Shown piece after piece: positions 24,746-35,485 of a stretch of 64,000 nucleotides of DNA (the first letter of the stretch is position 1; each line of letters starts with the position of its first letter). The translations under genes and the position numbers were made by a program. Location of the stretch: contig NW_024609857.1 of assembly GCF_016920785.2 (NCBI RefSeq), forward strand, positions 71,112,252 through 71,176,251. Reading direction: 5' to 3'. This DNA is from Ixodes scapularis. Taxonomy: Eukaryota > Arthropoda > Arachnida > Ixodida > Ixodidae. A model generated the notes under the pieces. The model ran no database searches. It had not been told where the DNA came from and saw nothing but the letters and a program-made list of their open reading frames with translations.

Positions 24746-24898
24746 ATATGATCCCATGTCTGGATCTGAAAGTATGGTACCTGCCCCATGGCAATAATTT
24801 TAATGTGATGCTAGAAGGAGCATCACATGAAAATTGCTTTATACGAGGTGGGTACCCTATTTGCCAGGCCCAAACACGGGATCATATAAAGCAGTATA
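24746..24898. repeat. Hairpin with arms of about 70 bp
   Basis: TATATGATCCCATGTCTGG pairs with the complement of CCAGGCCCAAACACGGGATC, and AATTTTAATGTGATGCT pairs with AGCATCACATGAAAATT at the centre near 24815. Several mismatches break the stem. It lies directly beside a second hairpin. Confidence 0.75.
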
Positions 24899-25010
24899 TA
24901 TGGTATATAAGGAATTGGGCAGATATGGCTATATCTATCCATATACGGCCTGATTATGCATATGTGGTCATATCTGCCCAATTCCTTATATATCCATATC
25001 TGTATTTTCA
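24896..25010. repeat. Second adjacent hairpin with arms of about 45 bp
   Basis: TATATAAGGAATTGGGCAGA TATG at 24903-24926 is the exact reverse complement of CATATCTGCCCAATTCCTTA TATA at 24969-24992. The loop is rich in CATATA motifs. It is probably a MITE or satellite derivative. Confidence 0.8.
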
Positions 25011-25139
25011 TTATAAGTCTAGATATGACATTTTTGTAAGGGATGGCTTGTAGCATCAGCTGCAGTACATCGGAAGGTGAAACAGTAGGTGTGTCACTCT
25101 AGGAAACTACTTCTATTATATTCAGGTGTTGCCTGATAC

Positions 25140-25357
25140 GGTTTAATATACGGTTAGACCCACTCCGGTGAAGCTCTACGGATTGGCCAGATACGGTTCA
25201 GCTTCCGCTTCGACCAATTGCGGTTGGGTTTCCGGACTGGGTATTTCCGGTTCATTTACGGTTTCTAGAAATCCGGTTTGCTTAGGGGCCCATATGACGG
25301 ATTAAAATTCCGGATGCATTCCGGTTTATTTTTAAACCGTTTTTTTTTGGTAGGGCT
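25140..25357. repeat. CCGG-rich subterminal repeat at the right end of element A
   Basis: Repeated CCGGTTTGC, CCGGTTCATTTACGG and TTCCGGTTTATTTTTAAACC sequences resemble, in inverted orientation, the ordered repeats at 12480-13060. The spacing is less regular than on the left. Confidence 0.55.
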
Positions 25358-25859
25358 ATCTTAAAATGTAGGCTGACAATTTACTGACTGTTTATTTTAT
25401 TGGACCTGGCCATTAAATGAAGGTACTGCACAAAGAATACTTGGTAATTCATGTGTGTTCAAAGAGTGACTGAGATATGTCTGTCTAGTAAGCAAAAAAT
25501 AACAAATGTAAATGACAGTACAAAACTTCTACAGCATATTTTGACAATTTCTACAAATGGGGTTTTGTGTATCCTCTTTCAGAAGTTTAACGCATGCTTG
25601 AAGCATCTACTGAAAAATGGCAGTGCTTACCCTGTCCGCCCGAAGTCCTAGGTCGTGCGACAGGAGTAACCGACACACGAGCCTGGACTGGTGGCAAGGT
25701 GGGTTGGACCAGCGGCACAGGCGTCGGAACCAGCGGCACAGGGGCTAGGACCAGCTCCACAACCTGGTCTGTGTTGCCTGGTTGCCAGGCGTCGGCGTCC
25801 TCCACGCCTTTCATTATATGAACGAAGAGAGACTGGCAGTTCTCAGAACCTTTAAATAG

Positions 25860-27215
25860 AGTATTGCATATATATTTGTGGTGTACTTTGACACACGCTG
25901 TGGTGCTGGGCATTGAAAATGTATGAAAAATATAACGCAGGTAGGATGGAGTCAGATCTTCAATAGGACCATTTCAGAAATATGTAGTGCCTCCCATCGT
26001 TTCCTCGACACATCACGACACTCCGATGTATGGCGCGTGAAGGAAAATGTTCCATGAATAGAACAGGCGGTTCATGTCGTCTTAGCATTCTGCAATTTCT
26101 GAATGCAAATGAGAAAGACTATAGCAAAACAGTATGTACCAGCTTTCTGATGTGTTTGCTCCGTTTTCTTCGTGTTGTGAACTTGCAGTGGTAAGCGAGA
26201 ATGATTTGTGCTGCGACAAGGGTGGACAGAGCATATGGTCAGGCCCGAGCGTACATCCGAACAGCCCTAAAATTGAATGCGCCGAGCGGTGCCATTGGGG
26301 TGACAAGCAACCTTGTGCGATTTTCCAGACAGGTGTATTGGACCACCGTTGCACCAGAAATGACTCCCAGCAGATGCTGTTGGCACAAACCAATATTATC
26401 TGCCCCCACTGCGAGAACACCTACGCAGCAATGGCACATTCCCAAGATATCAAATTTACACGGTGCAACAAAGGTGTGTTCATTCATTGCAGCAGCTTAA
26501 AGTTAATTTCTGCTTGTCTCATCACAAAACAACATGGTCGATGGTAGCCTTCCTGTCCTCCTGCATTATCAGGGCGGAATAAAATGTGAATAGTGGTATG
26601 CGTGGCCTTCAATGCATGCTACGCTATCTGGAGGCGATAAAACTGCAGAGTGGAGAGAGGGGCTGCGGAGCTGTGCACATCGAAGAAAGCGCACACATTC
26701 GCAGCCCCCTCTCTGCTCCGCAGTGTGATTATCAGCCTCCAGGTAGCGCAGCATGTTTTGAAGGCCATACGTTCTATTATTCGCATTTCATTTCGTTATG
26801 ATAGTACATTGACGACTTCCCTGAGCAACCACACTGTGGAGATCTCATACCGATAAAACTCTGCCAATCACAATCATGCATGTAATTGAGTATCTGTACG
26901 AAAGCAGTCATTCAGCTGTGAACCACTCTTTCATCTATTTCAAACTAACTCTGCCTGAAACATCAATGTACGTTTAGAACACCTAACCAGAACTCGACAG
27001 CTTACTCAAAGCTGTGCTCTGGGAACTACAGATGTACCCAAGTAAATTACATTTCTGCTTGTGACCAGCAGGCCATGTATGTCGTCCTCGGTAGGCTATT
27101 CGATGGGAACTCGCGAGTAGCCTAATATCAGTCGCCGACATACGCGATTGATGCAGCCGGACATGACGACATGACTTTCCTAACCAGGTGGGGTTCATGA
27201 CGCACGTGTCATCGT
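25860..27215. other. Second intron of the Myb/SANT-like gene
   Basis: Apart from the palindrome at 26577-26800 and the insertion at 27231-27373 nothing is recognised. The overlapping frames at 26082-26547 match no family I know. Confidence 0.4.
26577..26800. repeat. Palindromic repeat, arms about 95 bp
   Basis: AATGCATGCTACGCTATCTGGAGGC (left) pairs with the right-hand GCCTCCAGGTAGCGCAGCATG, and GAGAGAGGGGCTGCG pairs with CGCAGCCCCCTCTCTGCTC. The loop near 26685-26698 is short. The frames at 26569-26856 are read from this palindrome. Confidence 0.75.
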
Positions 27216-27230
27216 GTCATACTTACTAGA

Positions 27231-27373
27231 ACAAAATGTAGGGGCGCAAACGAGCTGGTGTACATTGCACATGGCTAAAGAAAAAAAAAACCGAGACTGC
27301 GGGTGCACGACACACATGGAGACTTTTTAGTGTTGTGTCGTTTACCCGCAGTGTCGGGATTTTTTCAACCATG
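27231..27373. mobile_element. Short insertion with internal snap-back and 11-bp target duplication
   Basis: TACTTACTAGA lies at 27220-27230 and 27374-27384. The first part matches 17419-17460 (GGGCGCAAACGAGCTGGTGT), and the end matches 17462-17492 (ACCCGCAG, then TTTTTTCAACCA). Between them is an inverted copy of the end segment (AAAAAACCGAGACTGCGGG), absent at 17419. It sits right at the donor of intron 2 of the Myb/SANT-like gene and duplicates that splice site. Confidence 0.8.
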
Positions 27374-28385
27374 TACTTACTAGACTGCCTGCCACCGCAT
27401 TATGATTGACCGGTCTTTTACGCGGCTGCAGCCGCAACAACTCGCGCAGTGGTGGCAGGAGCAGCCCGATTTGTCGCCGGCCGGGTGTGGTGGCTGTGGC
27501 ACGTTCCGGCTGTTCCAGCGTAGCGGTAGAGGTGGTGGTGGCACCTTCCTCGGCGGCTGTGGCCTTCCTGGGCACTGGCTTCAACTTATAACCAAATTCA
27601 CGGGCCAGGTCAGCAACATCCTGCAGCAGCTGCTCTTTTTCAGTGTACTGCTCTTCCGTTCCGGATCTAAGGGTTTCAGGGGGAGAGCGGTATCATCAAG
27701 TGCGCCTGTCTTCCTCAGGCGTGGATCTGTTATTTAAGTCAACGACCATGAGTACATCTCCGTAACGCGAAAGCTGCAACGCGAGCTCGGTAATTTGGAA
27801 ACGCGCTTTCCTGCGCGAAATATCTAGCGGCACAGGCATGGGCGTTTCCAAACAACAAGCTCGCGCTTGCTCGCAGTGGCGCCAGCTGTTGGACAGGGTA
27901 TGGCAGTATGCTAAAACGCTTCTGAACTTTTGAACGGGACTCAAAAACTACTTACTTTCTCAAGTTTGTGCGGTCGTCTCGCTTGAACAGACGGAGGAGC
28001 AGATCGCAGCGGTCTCCCACTCCGCGAACACTGAAGTTCCTCCCAAGTGCTTCATTTAGGTTGGCGCGCCGGCCACTGTGTCCCACCGCGAAGAATTCAC
28101 AGAGGGATTCACCGCAAGCGCTCCCCTTAAAAGGAGGATATCCTTGACGATTGTGAACCGTTTTCGACCCGCTTGGGCAGAAAAAGGCTCGACTGGAGCA
28201 GCCATGATCGATCAGCTCTTCCCGGATCTCATCAACGCTCGCGAGGCACGGGAGTACGCGCGATATTTCTCGATATTCCCAATACTTGCGCCCGAAACAC
28301 CCGATACTCTAGCGCATATGTAATGGCTCCGGCGCAGTATCGGGTATCGTTATCGGAGTGAAAAACGATATAGTAAAACTTTCTA

Positions 28386-30130
28386 TTCTAGATTACCAGC
28401 AAACAATACGGTGGAGGGAGGCAATCAATCACCCCACCCCACCCTCCCCTTTCCGCCTTAGACCGCCCCCCCTCCCCCCACCTCCCAAAGAGTTCTGCCG
28501 CTACTGATGGACGTGGAGCGAGTACGCAGCCTAAGCGCTCATTTGTGAACGACACTCAGCGTGAGGATGGAGTGCTCTGCATCGTGAAAAAAAGAAAAAA
28601 CTGCCTCGGATAACACTATTCGCTCACAATTAGTAATACTGGTAAAAGCAAGTGATCTACAGACAATAACACGCACTTTGAACGCAGAAACAAATAATCT
28701 ACCACTAACGAACAAAAAAACGAGCTTACTTCAGAATGACCGTGCCATGATCTTGGCTGTTGAGCAGAATACTCCCCGCATCACGACTAATCGGGAAATT
28801 ACCTCAAGACGAACACACGCGACAAATGTGAGAAACGTAGGCTCTGGATTCGATTGGATTGCATTCGTTGGCTGTTATGGATGTCTAGCGACTTTACGGA
28901 GGCTATGTTTGTTTATCTCCAACACACTTGCAATAAAACGATCAGCAAACCGCGTTAAAAAAAACTATTTGAAGACACAGTAATATTAAATTACTGAGTA
29001 TGTCAACGTTGTTACAACATTATAAATAGGTCCTGAACACGCAGCAAACTATTAAATACGAAAGTAACCGTACAATGCTTCCAAACGAATTCAGCAGACA
29101 TGTAAGCCCCTAAAAAGAGCGGGAAAGCGTTCTGGCGGCTGCAGCCTGTTCTGTTAACGCGCTGTGTTGATGATCTTATGGTGTTTGGTGCGAATCCCAG
29201 TAGAAGCAATTTTTTTTAATACTTTCAATGTTTTTGCAGTCGTCGGCACCATACTTTAAGGTAAAAATCGCGCAGAAGGTGAAAATAAAAATTGCGAGCC
29301 CAAGTTTGAATTGATGCAATGCACAAACCGTGGTCCTCTTGTTTTGCCAAAAAAATTCGCTTCCTCCGTGGGTCATGTGGGAGGCAAACAGCGCAAGTCC
29401 TTTCAACGAAGAAAGGAAAGGTAATAATAATGGGCATATTGAGAGCCTAATGGGAAAATATATAAGGTAAAACTGTCTAAAAGCGGTGATCTTCACCCAC
29501 TATTGAAGCAAAAGTACCGCTATTTTATTGCAGTTATTTACTTGAGCTCCATAGCACGCTACGTATTAAGCACATCTCTTAATTTTGTAACTTCCGGAAA
29601 GTAGTATTTATTTATTTTTTCTTTTCTGGTAGATCAGTGCTATCCGCCGCGTGCCGCCTGGTTTTACTTATCGAGGTTGCACTCCGCAGTTTTACTTGTT
29701 TATTAGGCCTAAACATGTTTTTATTCCTAAGATTCAAGTACACTGCGGCTAATTAAACTAGCTTTCAGAAACGGTATCGCTCGGCGTTGCAACATGTATC
29801 TTTCGTTGCGTCAAGCGGTCACATTCACAAACCCCGCAGTGCAAGCTTCCTCAATGCATTGGTGTTTCTCAATTTTTGCGTTAAACAAAAAAGTTTTTAT
29901 ATTCGCGTTCCCCTGGTGCGGTATGTCGTATCACATAAGCTATCGGGGGACAGAGATTGTGTGGCTATGTGAACATTTGAAATATTTCTGTTACATGATC
30001 GTAACTACCATAGAAAACAGTCGATTCCTGCCTGAAATAGCATATTTTCACTCAATTAAATTCAGTAACCGGCCGATGCCGTCCAGTTACTCAACTCTCA
30101 TGTAAATACTGGCCGTCAAAGACAGCAAGA
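28386..30130. mobile_element. Unclassified repeat E, first copy, right part
   Basis: Reverse-complementary to 14478-17640. Anchors include 28415-28505 against 17500-17610, 28780-28970 against 16380-16550, 29010-29120 against 16240-16320, 29490-29780 against 15420-15680, and 29790-30010 against 15170-15400. It continues the left part at 1190-4649. It lacks the MITE at 16848-17509 and the tandem array at 15945-16150. Confidence 0.75.
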
Positions 30131-30310
30131 AACCGATGCCGGCCAGTCACTGTAACTTCTACGGCTGAACTGGCCAAGGAGCGAGGCGAAACCCCGACGC
30201 CGGCCGAGGCCGGTAGCTCACCGGCGCCAATGGCCGGGCGCCGCCATCCTGTTACAGGACCGGCCGGCGTAGTCCCGATACCGGCCGACGCGTTGTGCTA
30301 CCTGGGATCT
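30060..30310. repeat. GC-rich subterminal repeats of the E end
   Basis: Variants of CCGATGCCGGCCAGTCAC and GCCGGCCGAGGCCGG recur, in both orientations, over 250 bp. A shorter version lies at 14515-14605 in the second copy. They resemble the terminal part of a DNA transposon, but no target duplication could be assigned. Confidence 0.5.
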
Positions 30311-31205
30311 AGGAAATACTTTGTAGAGAGCTCTACGACACGTAGGACCTGCGATGAAGCAAGTAGCACAATTTTTGGACCAAGATTTGATTTCTGTTTG
30401 TCAATTTAAGACACTGAAAGCCCAAAGATGCCAAGGTAAAATCAAACTTTATCTTATTAAGAAAAAAAGTTTATGTATCTGGAATCTAAATTGCTGAAGT
30501 TATGCTACACTTCCGAGTTGTTCGGTTGCAGCCTGCCTTCTTTGGCATCGGTTCTTGAGCAAACGCCAAAATTTGACTTCGCTACTGGTTGTTAGGCTTA
30601 CAAATGGCATCTTTTCCTGATGCCTGGCTCTTTATGAACTAGACAAAATCAAACTTTATATATTTCTCGCTAGTTAGGGCCAAAGAAAAATTCTTTTAAG
30701 GCAACCAACGCCTTGTAGCAAAACATTATTACGCCGAAATTCCACCCCTCAGATTACCCAACTTGAGCTAAATTATGCATTTTATGGCATATTGACTCGG
30801 TGAACAGAAGTATTTATATGATTATGTCAATACCGGTTTAACTAAGCAAAATTTATTTTGAAGCTTTTAATAGTTCTTAATGAAACGTTAGCACACAAAG
30901 AGAGCACCGATGTTACAATTTAGCGCAGCTGAAATCTCAACGTTTGCCGACGCACTTAAAGGGACCATGAAACGAATTTGAAATCGAATTTCACCCACCG
31001 CACGTCGTAAAAGGTGTGAAAAGAAACAAAAAAATAGGGAGCTAAAAAAATTCTTCGCTATAGAACTTTTAAGGTGCAACCCCATCCTTGGTTAGTGTGA
31101 TTCTGAACCGACAGATGGGTGGGATCGCCTTCCAGGCTTGTACATATATGCGAGAAATCGTGTATGGTTGCGCTTCGATACAGTGGGGTATTCTTCAATA
31201 TACTG
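30311..31205. other. No recognised feature
   Basis: AT-rich sequence. An 81-base open stretch from an ATG near 30353 ending in a possible donor (AAG, GTAAAATC) is not enough to call an exon. Confidence 0.4.
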
Positions 31206-31209
31206 AATT

Positions 31210-33632
31210 TGATCAGTTCAGTTCAGAAAGCGTTTATTGGCCATAAAATAAGGGTAAGGGATGGGGGAGTGCGTCGGCGGCTGCGAGGTCTGGGCGCTGG
31301 CAACAAAAAAGAAAGGATCAAAACTAGGCTAAATGAAGACATCCAGCTTCGCCTCGTAGATAAAATCTATGAGACTTCGAAGAGTGCTTTTCTTGTCCTC
31401 TTCGCCTGGCGGGTGTGTCTAACCTTCCGGAGAAGCGATGTTACTCGGTCGATGCTTCGACCTGGTGGTCTTGTTTTTGGGGCATTCCCTCAACAACTGA
31501 AAAGTGTCCGCCTTGGCGCCCATATTGCACTTGTTGCAGGTGCCGGATCTCTTCCCGCGGCTCCAAGATGCTATGCGCGCTGGTGTTAATATTGTGTCTG
31601 TTCTGATCCTGGTCAGGACTACCTTGGCCCTTCTTCCAAACCCCGTTGGCAGAGAAGGGTTTGGTGTTGGGGGAAGTTTCTCCCAGAGTGTTGATTAGTA
31701 TTCTTGCCTGATTTGGGCACGTTCCTCTCCTGGACCGTACCCTCCATTGTTGCTGTCTTCCTCTCGTGCTCGACTAGCCGGTGCCCGATCGCGGACGGGA
31801 GCGTAGCCGTGGTCGTGGTCTTGCAATGAAGGTGTATCGTCTTGGTCACGGGGAGCGAGAAGGGACACGCGGGCAAGTCGATGCACCTCTTCGTTGCCGG
31901 GTATTCCTGCGTGCGCTGGAACCCAGGCTATTCTCGTAGTAGTGCCTCTTGGTAGCAGCAGTGAAGCAAGTTTCTTGATATTACGCACTCCGACGCTAGG
32001 GCTTCTTGATTTTCTGCATTCTTTTACTAGTTCCTGAGAGTCCGTAAATATCCGGAGATGCTCTGGTGGTGATTCAGGTAATGCTACGGCCGTCTCGAAA
32101 ACAAGGCGGACCGCTGCAAGTTATCCCCCTTTCACCGAGGTGCGGGCTGGAAGGTTCTTGGTTGCGCTTGTGTCTAGTGTTGGAAAGATAACAGCCGCAG
32201 TCTTTAGAGTGACTGGGCGTCTATCGAAGCAGTGTCAGTGTATGCAGCCACGATCCCGTTCGTTCCTTCTTCCCACGCCTCCGTCATCTTGATGTGTGCC
32301 CTAGCGAGGCGGTCTTGTTGCTTTTTGTCGCCGTTCCGCGTGCTTGGTTTGTTGTCCGTAATTTCTGCATGATCTTCCCATGACGGGAGTTCCTGTAATA
32401 GCTTGGGTAGGTCTCCGGTACATCTCAATAAGAGTTATAAGATCCTTCTCCCTTGTCGTGTGTGCTTAAGTCTCTCCCTGTGTGCGACCGTGCGGGTAAC
32501 AACGGTTTCGTGTTGGGAGTTAATGTGAGCGTGTTTGTTCAGCTTGCTCAAGGGGCAGAACTTGGGCAGGCCCGTGATTATTCTTTTTGCTTGGTTGTTC
32601 AAAGCTTCGAGCTTCTGCCATTGCGCATTGGTCAGCCAGTAGTGCCGAGCCCCGTAGCAGACACGCGAAACTACTAAAACTTTGACCATTCTTCTGGCGA
32701 TTTTTCTGTCGCTCCACCCTTGCGCTACAGATGCGCCGAATGACTCTAAGGGCAGAGTTGCAATGTTTTAGTGTGTCCTGGAGCCAGATGTCTGCCTTGC
32801 CGGTATCCTCGATAGAAATCCCTAATATCTTGACAGACGTGGATGGCTCGATTCGCTTGCCTGCAAGAACGAGGTTTAGTTGTTCTACAATCTTGGCGAG
32901 ACAGCGCCTTTCGGTACGATTACGGTGTAGTTGGTTTTCTCCGGAGAGGCTTGCATTTTTACCCTGCATAGGTGGGCTTCGATTGTATCTAGGCCCGCTT
33001 GTAGAGTGTCTTGCTGTCTTGCAATGTCGTCGTTCTTGGTCCATATCGAGACGTCGTCCGCGTATACGGTGAAGCCCAAGTTGGGGATCTTTGCAAGTTC
33101 GTGAGGCAGGGCTGCCATCGCGATATTAAAGAGCGTTGGTGAGAGCACGGAGCCTTGTGGTACTCCTACTCGGTTCACTCTCGGTTCGCTGTCGTGCGAG
33201 CCGCAGCGTACCGAGAACGTCCTCCCTTCAAGGAAGTTCTTGACAAAGTTCAGCGGCCTTCCGACTATGCCGATTCTTCGGGCTTCGTTGATGACTGATG
33301 TGTGTGGGACCGAGTCAAAAGCTTTCTTGACATCCATCGCCACAATTCTTCTAATGGTTGCGCGGTTGGGGTTGATGTTTTGTATTACGTCAGCCGATAT
33401 GAGGGCAAGGCTTTATTGCGTTCCGAGACACGGTCGAAACCCTGTCTGGGCGGGGTGGAAGGCGTCCGTAGATTCCAGACGCCATACGATTCTTGCAAGT
33501 ACCATTCGTTCCATCAACTTGCATGTGCATGACGCTAGAGAGATTGGCCTGTAGCTGGAGAGTTCACCTTTGTCTTTGTCCGGCTTGGGAATCGGAATGA
33601 CGAGGGAGTGCTTCCACTGCTGGGGAAGGACG
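31210..33632 (-). pseudogene. 5'-truncated LINE of the I/R1 group: reverse transcriptase and RNase H
   Basis: Reading the minus strand from 33632, the reverse transcriptase begins at WKHSLVIPIPKPDKDKGEL (fingers), continues SYRPISLASCTCKLMERMVL, then AMDVKKAFDSVPH with the first catalytic Asp, GVPQGSVLSPTLFN, and the YADDVSIW palm motif near 33060. The thumb covers 32885-32435. An RNase H tail follows to about 31690, with WVPAHAGIPGNEEVHRLAR. Frame breaks near 33400, 32885, 32430 and 32200 disable it. A 3' end near 31210-31260 contains AATAAACGC and a short GAACT repeat. The endonuclease and ORF1 are missing, as in 5'-truncated copies. The 5' border abuts an LTR fragment. Confidence 0.85.
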
Positions 33633-33635
33633 AAC

Positions 33636-33860
33636 AGTTAACTGAAAAATAAGTGTTTAATCGGCGAACTTGTTCCAAACAAAAAAAGAAAATAAGGAGC
33701 GTCGAGGCAGCAGAAAAGCAGGCGGCGATTCGGCAGCGTAACAGAGAGCGAGAGCGAGACTGACTCGACAAGGTCGCTGGCAGCTGCTTATCTACACTGA
33801 GACACTATCTCGAAAGTTCGGCAAAGAAGGTTCGGGCTTCGCACGCTTGGGGCGAGCATG
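33636..33860 (-). repeat. Fragment of a Ty3/Gypsy LTR
   Basis: Similar in the same orientation to the LTR at 58598-58894: GGCGAACTTGTTCC, an A-rich run, GGAGCGTCG, GCGAGACTGACTCG and TTCGGCAAAGAAGGTTCGG all have counterparts. The exact ends are unclear. It may mark a solo LTR that landed on the LINE, whose 5' end is at 33632. Confidence 0.5.
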
Positions 33861-33869
33861 AACTGGCAC

Positions 33870-34480
33870 TTTCGAGGACAAGAAAGCAGGGCGAAAAGTT
33901 ACGTCTGCTGCAAGAATGAACACGAATCTTCCAGATGTCCGTGACCGAGCGTTACTCTCTCGGCTCTGCGGGCGGCAATATGACGGGCCGGCCCTTTTGT
34001 CGTACATGTGTTTGGCTCTTTGTGGATTTCCAGGAAAACGTGATTACTATATAGTCTTGGGTTTCAAAAATTGTAGCTTGAGTAATTAACTGCCTAGAAA
34101 ATAAAAAATATATATATTTTTGGGCGGTCAGGTGTCTCATTTATGTAGCTGGGTTTTTATTTTGACCAAAACCATGAAACTGAAAAACACAAAAAATGAC
34201 ACTCAGGTTTAGGTGTTGGGTTTGGTAAACCCAAAGTAGTACTGGTGCAAGAGTCATTATACAAACAATCCCGAGGTTAAAAATTAACTCCTCGCAGCAA
34301 TAAATGATAAAAATTAATTTTAATACGCATTTAGTGATAAATGCAATGACTGCCAGACAAAAGTTCTGGGTCTGTGGATAGCTTTTGCACATAGTTTAAG
34401 CGATGTACAGGGAATCAAAAAACAAAAAATTACAAATTTTTTTTTAGTTTTCTTTTTTTTTACCGCAAGAACAAACTAGA
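33870..34480. other. AT-rich spacer, nothing recognised
   Basis: Short frames only (maximum 83 codons, hydrophobic, minus strand). An AT microsatellite (ATATATATATTTTT) occurs near 34110. Confidence 0.4.
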
Positions 34481-34485
34481 CATTG

Positions 34486-34803
34486 CGGAACGCTCATTCT
34501 CCGCCCAAAGGTAGCGCTAGAGGTCACAACCAGATGTCAAAGTTTCAGCCCGATCCAATACCTTATGTTCAATTGTTATAGGTGATTTTTTGAAAAGTTT
34601 ATTGGGAAAATGGCGGCCGACGGAGTTTTCGAATACATGGAGCTCTATGTCACCAGAAACCGAAAAGCGGCAAAAATGGGCTCCATTATCCAATTGAAAT
34701 CTTTAGAAAATCACTTATAACTTTTGAATAAGGTTTCCGTTCGGGATGAAACTTTTCCATCTGGTTGTGACCTAGCGCTACCTTTGGGTGGAGAATGAGG
34801 TTA
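34486..34803. mobile_element. Palindromic MITE with arms of about 105 bp
   Basis: Left arm: CTCATTCTCCGCCCAAAGGT, AGCGCTAGAGGTCACAACC, AGATGTCAAAGTTTCA. The right arm ends GGTTGTGACCTAGCGCTACC and TTTGGGTGGAGAATGAG. The central 90 bp is unpaired. No target duplication is clear. Confidence 0.8.
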
Positions 34804-34819
34804 GGCGATGCGTAGTTAA

Positions 34820-34975
34820 GATTGTAAACCTGAGACTGGGGCAGAAAGAGAGCACAGCAGAAGGTAGTAAAAGAGGAGGCAACAACTACCTTCTGTTGTG
34901 TTTTCTTTCTGCCCCAGTTTTAGGTTTACAATCATGTTCAACTTACACCAGCTCGCCTGCACTCTGACTATTTTT
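34820..34975. repeat. Hairpin followed by the CCAGCTCG module
   Basis: GATTGTAAACCTGAGACTGG starts a 49-bp arm whose complement ends CCCCAGTTTTAGGTTTACAA TC at 34934; the loop is about 17 bases. Right after it come ATGTTCAACTTACACCAGCT and CGCCTGCAC, the short module seen at five other places in the window. The snap-back plus module layout repeats the arrangement at 13338-13520. Confidence 0.7.
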
Positions 34976-35485
34976 TGCGTAGTTTATTTTTTCGGTAAAA
35001 AATAAACTGTGATTTTTTGTTTGTTTGTGACAACCAGTCTTAATTTGGTGATTCATGCGCGCAAGTAGTGGTGTGCAAAAATGAAAAAGATGCAAACGGG
35101 TCGAGTTTGAGGTTGTATAAAATATAGTGTAAGCACGCACATGGTAAGCTGATTAAGAATGAAACCGCCTTACATTTTACACTAGCGTTGAGCGTATCGA
35201 AAGTAAAGGGTGCATCAAAAGCTAAAGCTGGTACGCATCAACTGCTCAGCTTGTTATGTTTCACTGTTCATAGTACTTCATTACCGTCAGATTTGGTGTA
35301 AGGTGTTTTTTTATTGCTTACAACAGAAAGAAGGAAACATTCTAACTCTGGGTTGATAGAAAAACGCCACCTGCTGGCAGCTACCAATTATCTCGGCGCC
35401 GATGATGAGTATTCACGGCATGCCAACGGTGGCGAGCTTAGAGTGAGTTTTTCACACGAGATTTCATACAATCTCAATTGTTCTT
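34976..35485. other. Spacer upstream of the Penelope-like element
   Basis: No domain or repeat is recognised. The reverse transcriptase core expected upstream of 35490 is not present here, so the Penelope copy is 5'-truncated. Confidence 0.4.

Larger units (their letters stand above)
12453..25357. mobile_element. Foldback-like element A with inverted, repeat-rich ends
   Basis: The left end reads CCCTAGCAAAAATAACGGTT and the right end, reversed, CCCTACCAAAAAAAAACGG. Both lead into CCGG-rich subterminal sequence, which is an ordered ~72-bp tandem array on the left and a diverged CCGGTTT-rich stretch on the right. It lies inside the last intron of the Myb/SANT-like gene and accounts for that intron's size. 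It encloses a complete inverted E copy (14478-22890). No transposase for it is visible. The pairing of these two ends as one element is an inference from matching termini and position; a 4-base ATCT occurs close to both borders but is not a secure target duplication. Confidence 0.5.
12207..28205 (-). pseudogene. Myb/SANT-like partner gene of the Harbinger element, four exons
   Basis: Exon 1 (28205-27956) begins MAAPVEPFSAQAGRKRF and holds a SANT-like stretch ending NFSVRGVGDRCDLLL and LFKRDDRTNLRK. A frameshift near 28064 breaks it. Exon 2 (27666-27381) reads SGTEEQYTEKEQLLQDVADL and AREFGYKLKPVPRK. Exon 3 (25832-25631) is an acidic then Pro/Val-rich linker. Exon 4 (12387-12207) gives QKRYRDHLGSLEKRAEEDRS, a frameshift, then EERRLAMEERQIERRL coiled coil and a stop. 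Donors are GTAAGT, GTAAGT and GTAAGC; acceptors are TTAG, CAG and CAG. Codon phases agree at all three junctions, which supports one gene. Introns are 289, 1548 and about 13,243 bp; the last holds the element at 12453-25357. In Harbinger elements this protein binds DNA and escorts the transposase to the nucleus. Two frameshifts make it inactive. Exon 3 is the least certain. Confidence 0.7.
4650..28385. mobile_element. PIF/Harbinger-type element H, enlarged by nested insertions
   Basis: The borders come from repeat E: its first copy stops at 4649 and resumes at 28386, while the second copy runs across the same point uninterrupted (near 17620-17635). The two ends are diverged inverted repeats. 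Left is about 4652-4725, and right (read in reverse) begins AGAAAGTTTTACTATATCG and contains ATAACGATACCCGATAC. Inside are a PIF/Harbinger transposase gene on plus and a Myb/SANT-like gene on minus, the two-gene set expected of an autonomous Harbinger. The target duplication is too eroded to call. Without its nested insertions the element would be roughly 9-10 kb. Confidence 0.65.

Noticed and set aside
32731..33554. Plus-strand frames of 76-113 codons
   Set aside because: They are antisense shadows of the minus-strand reverse transcriptase.
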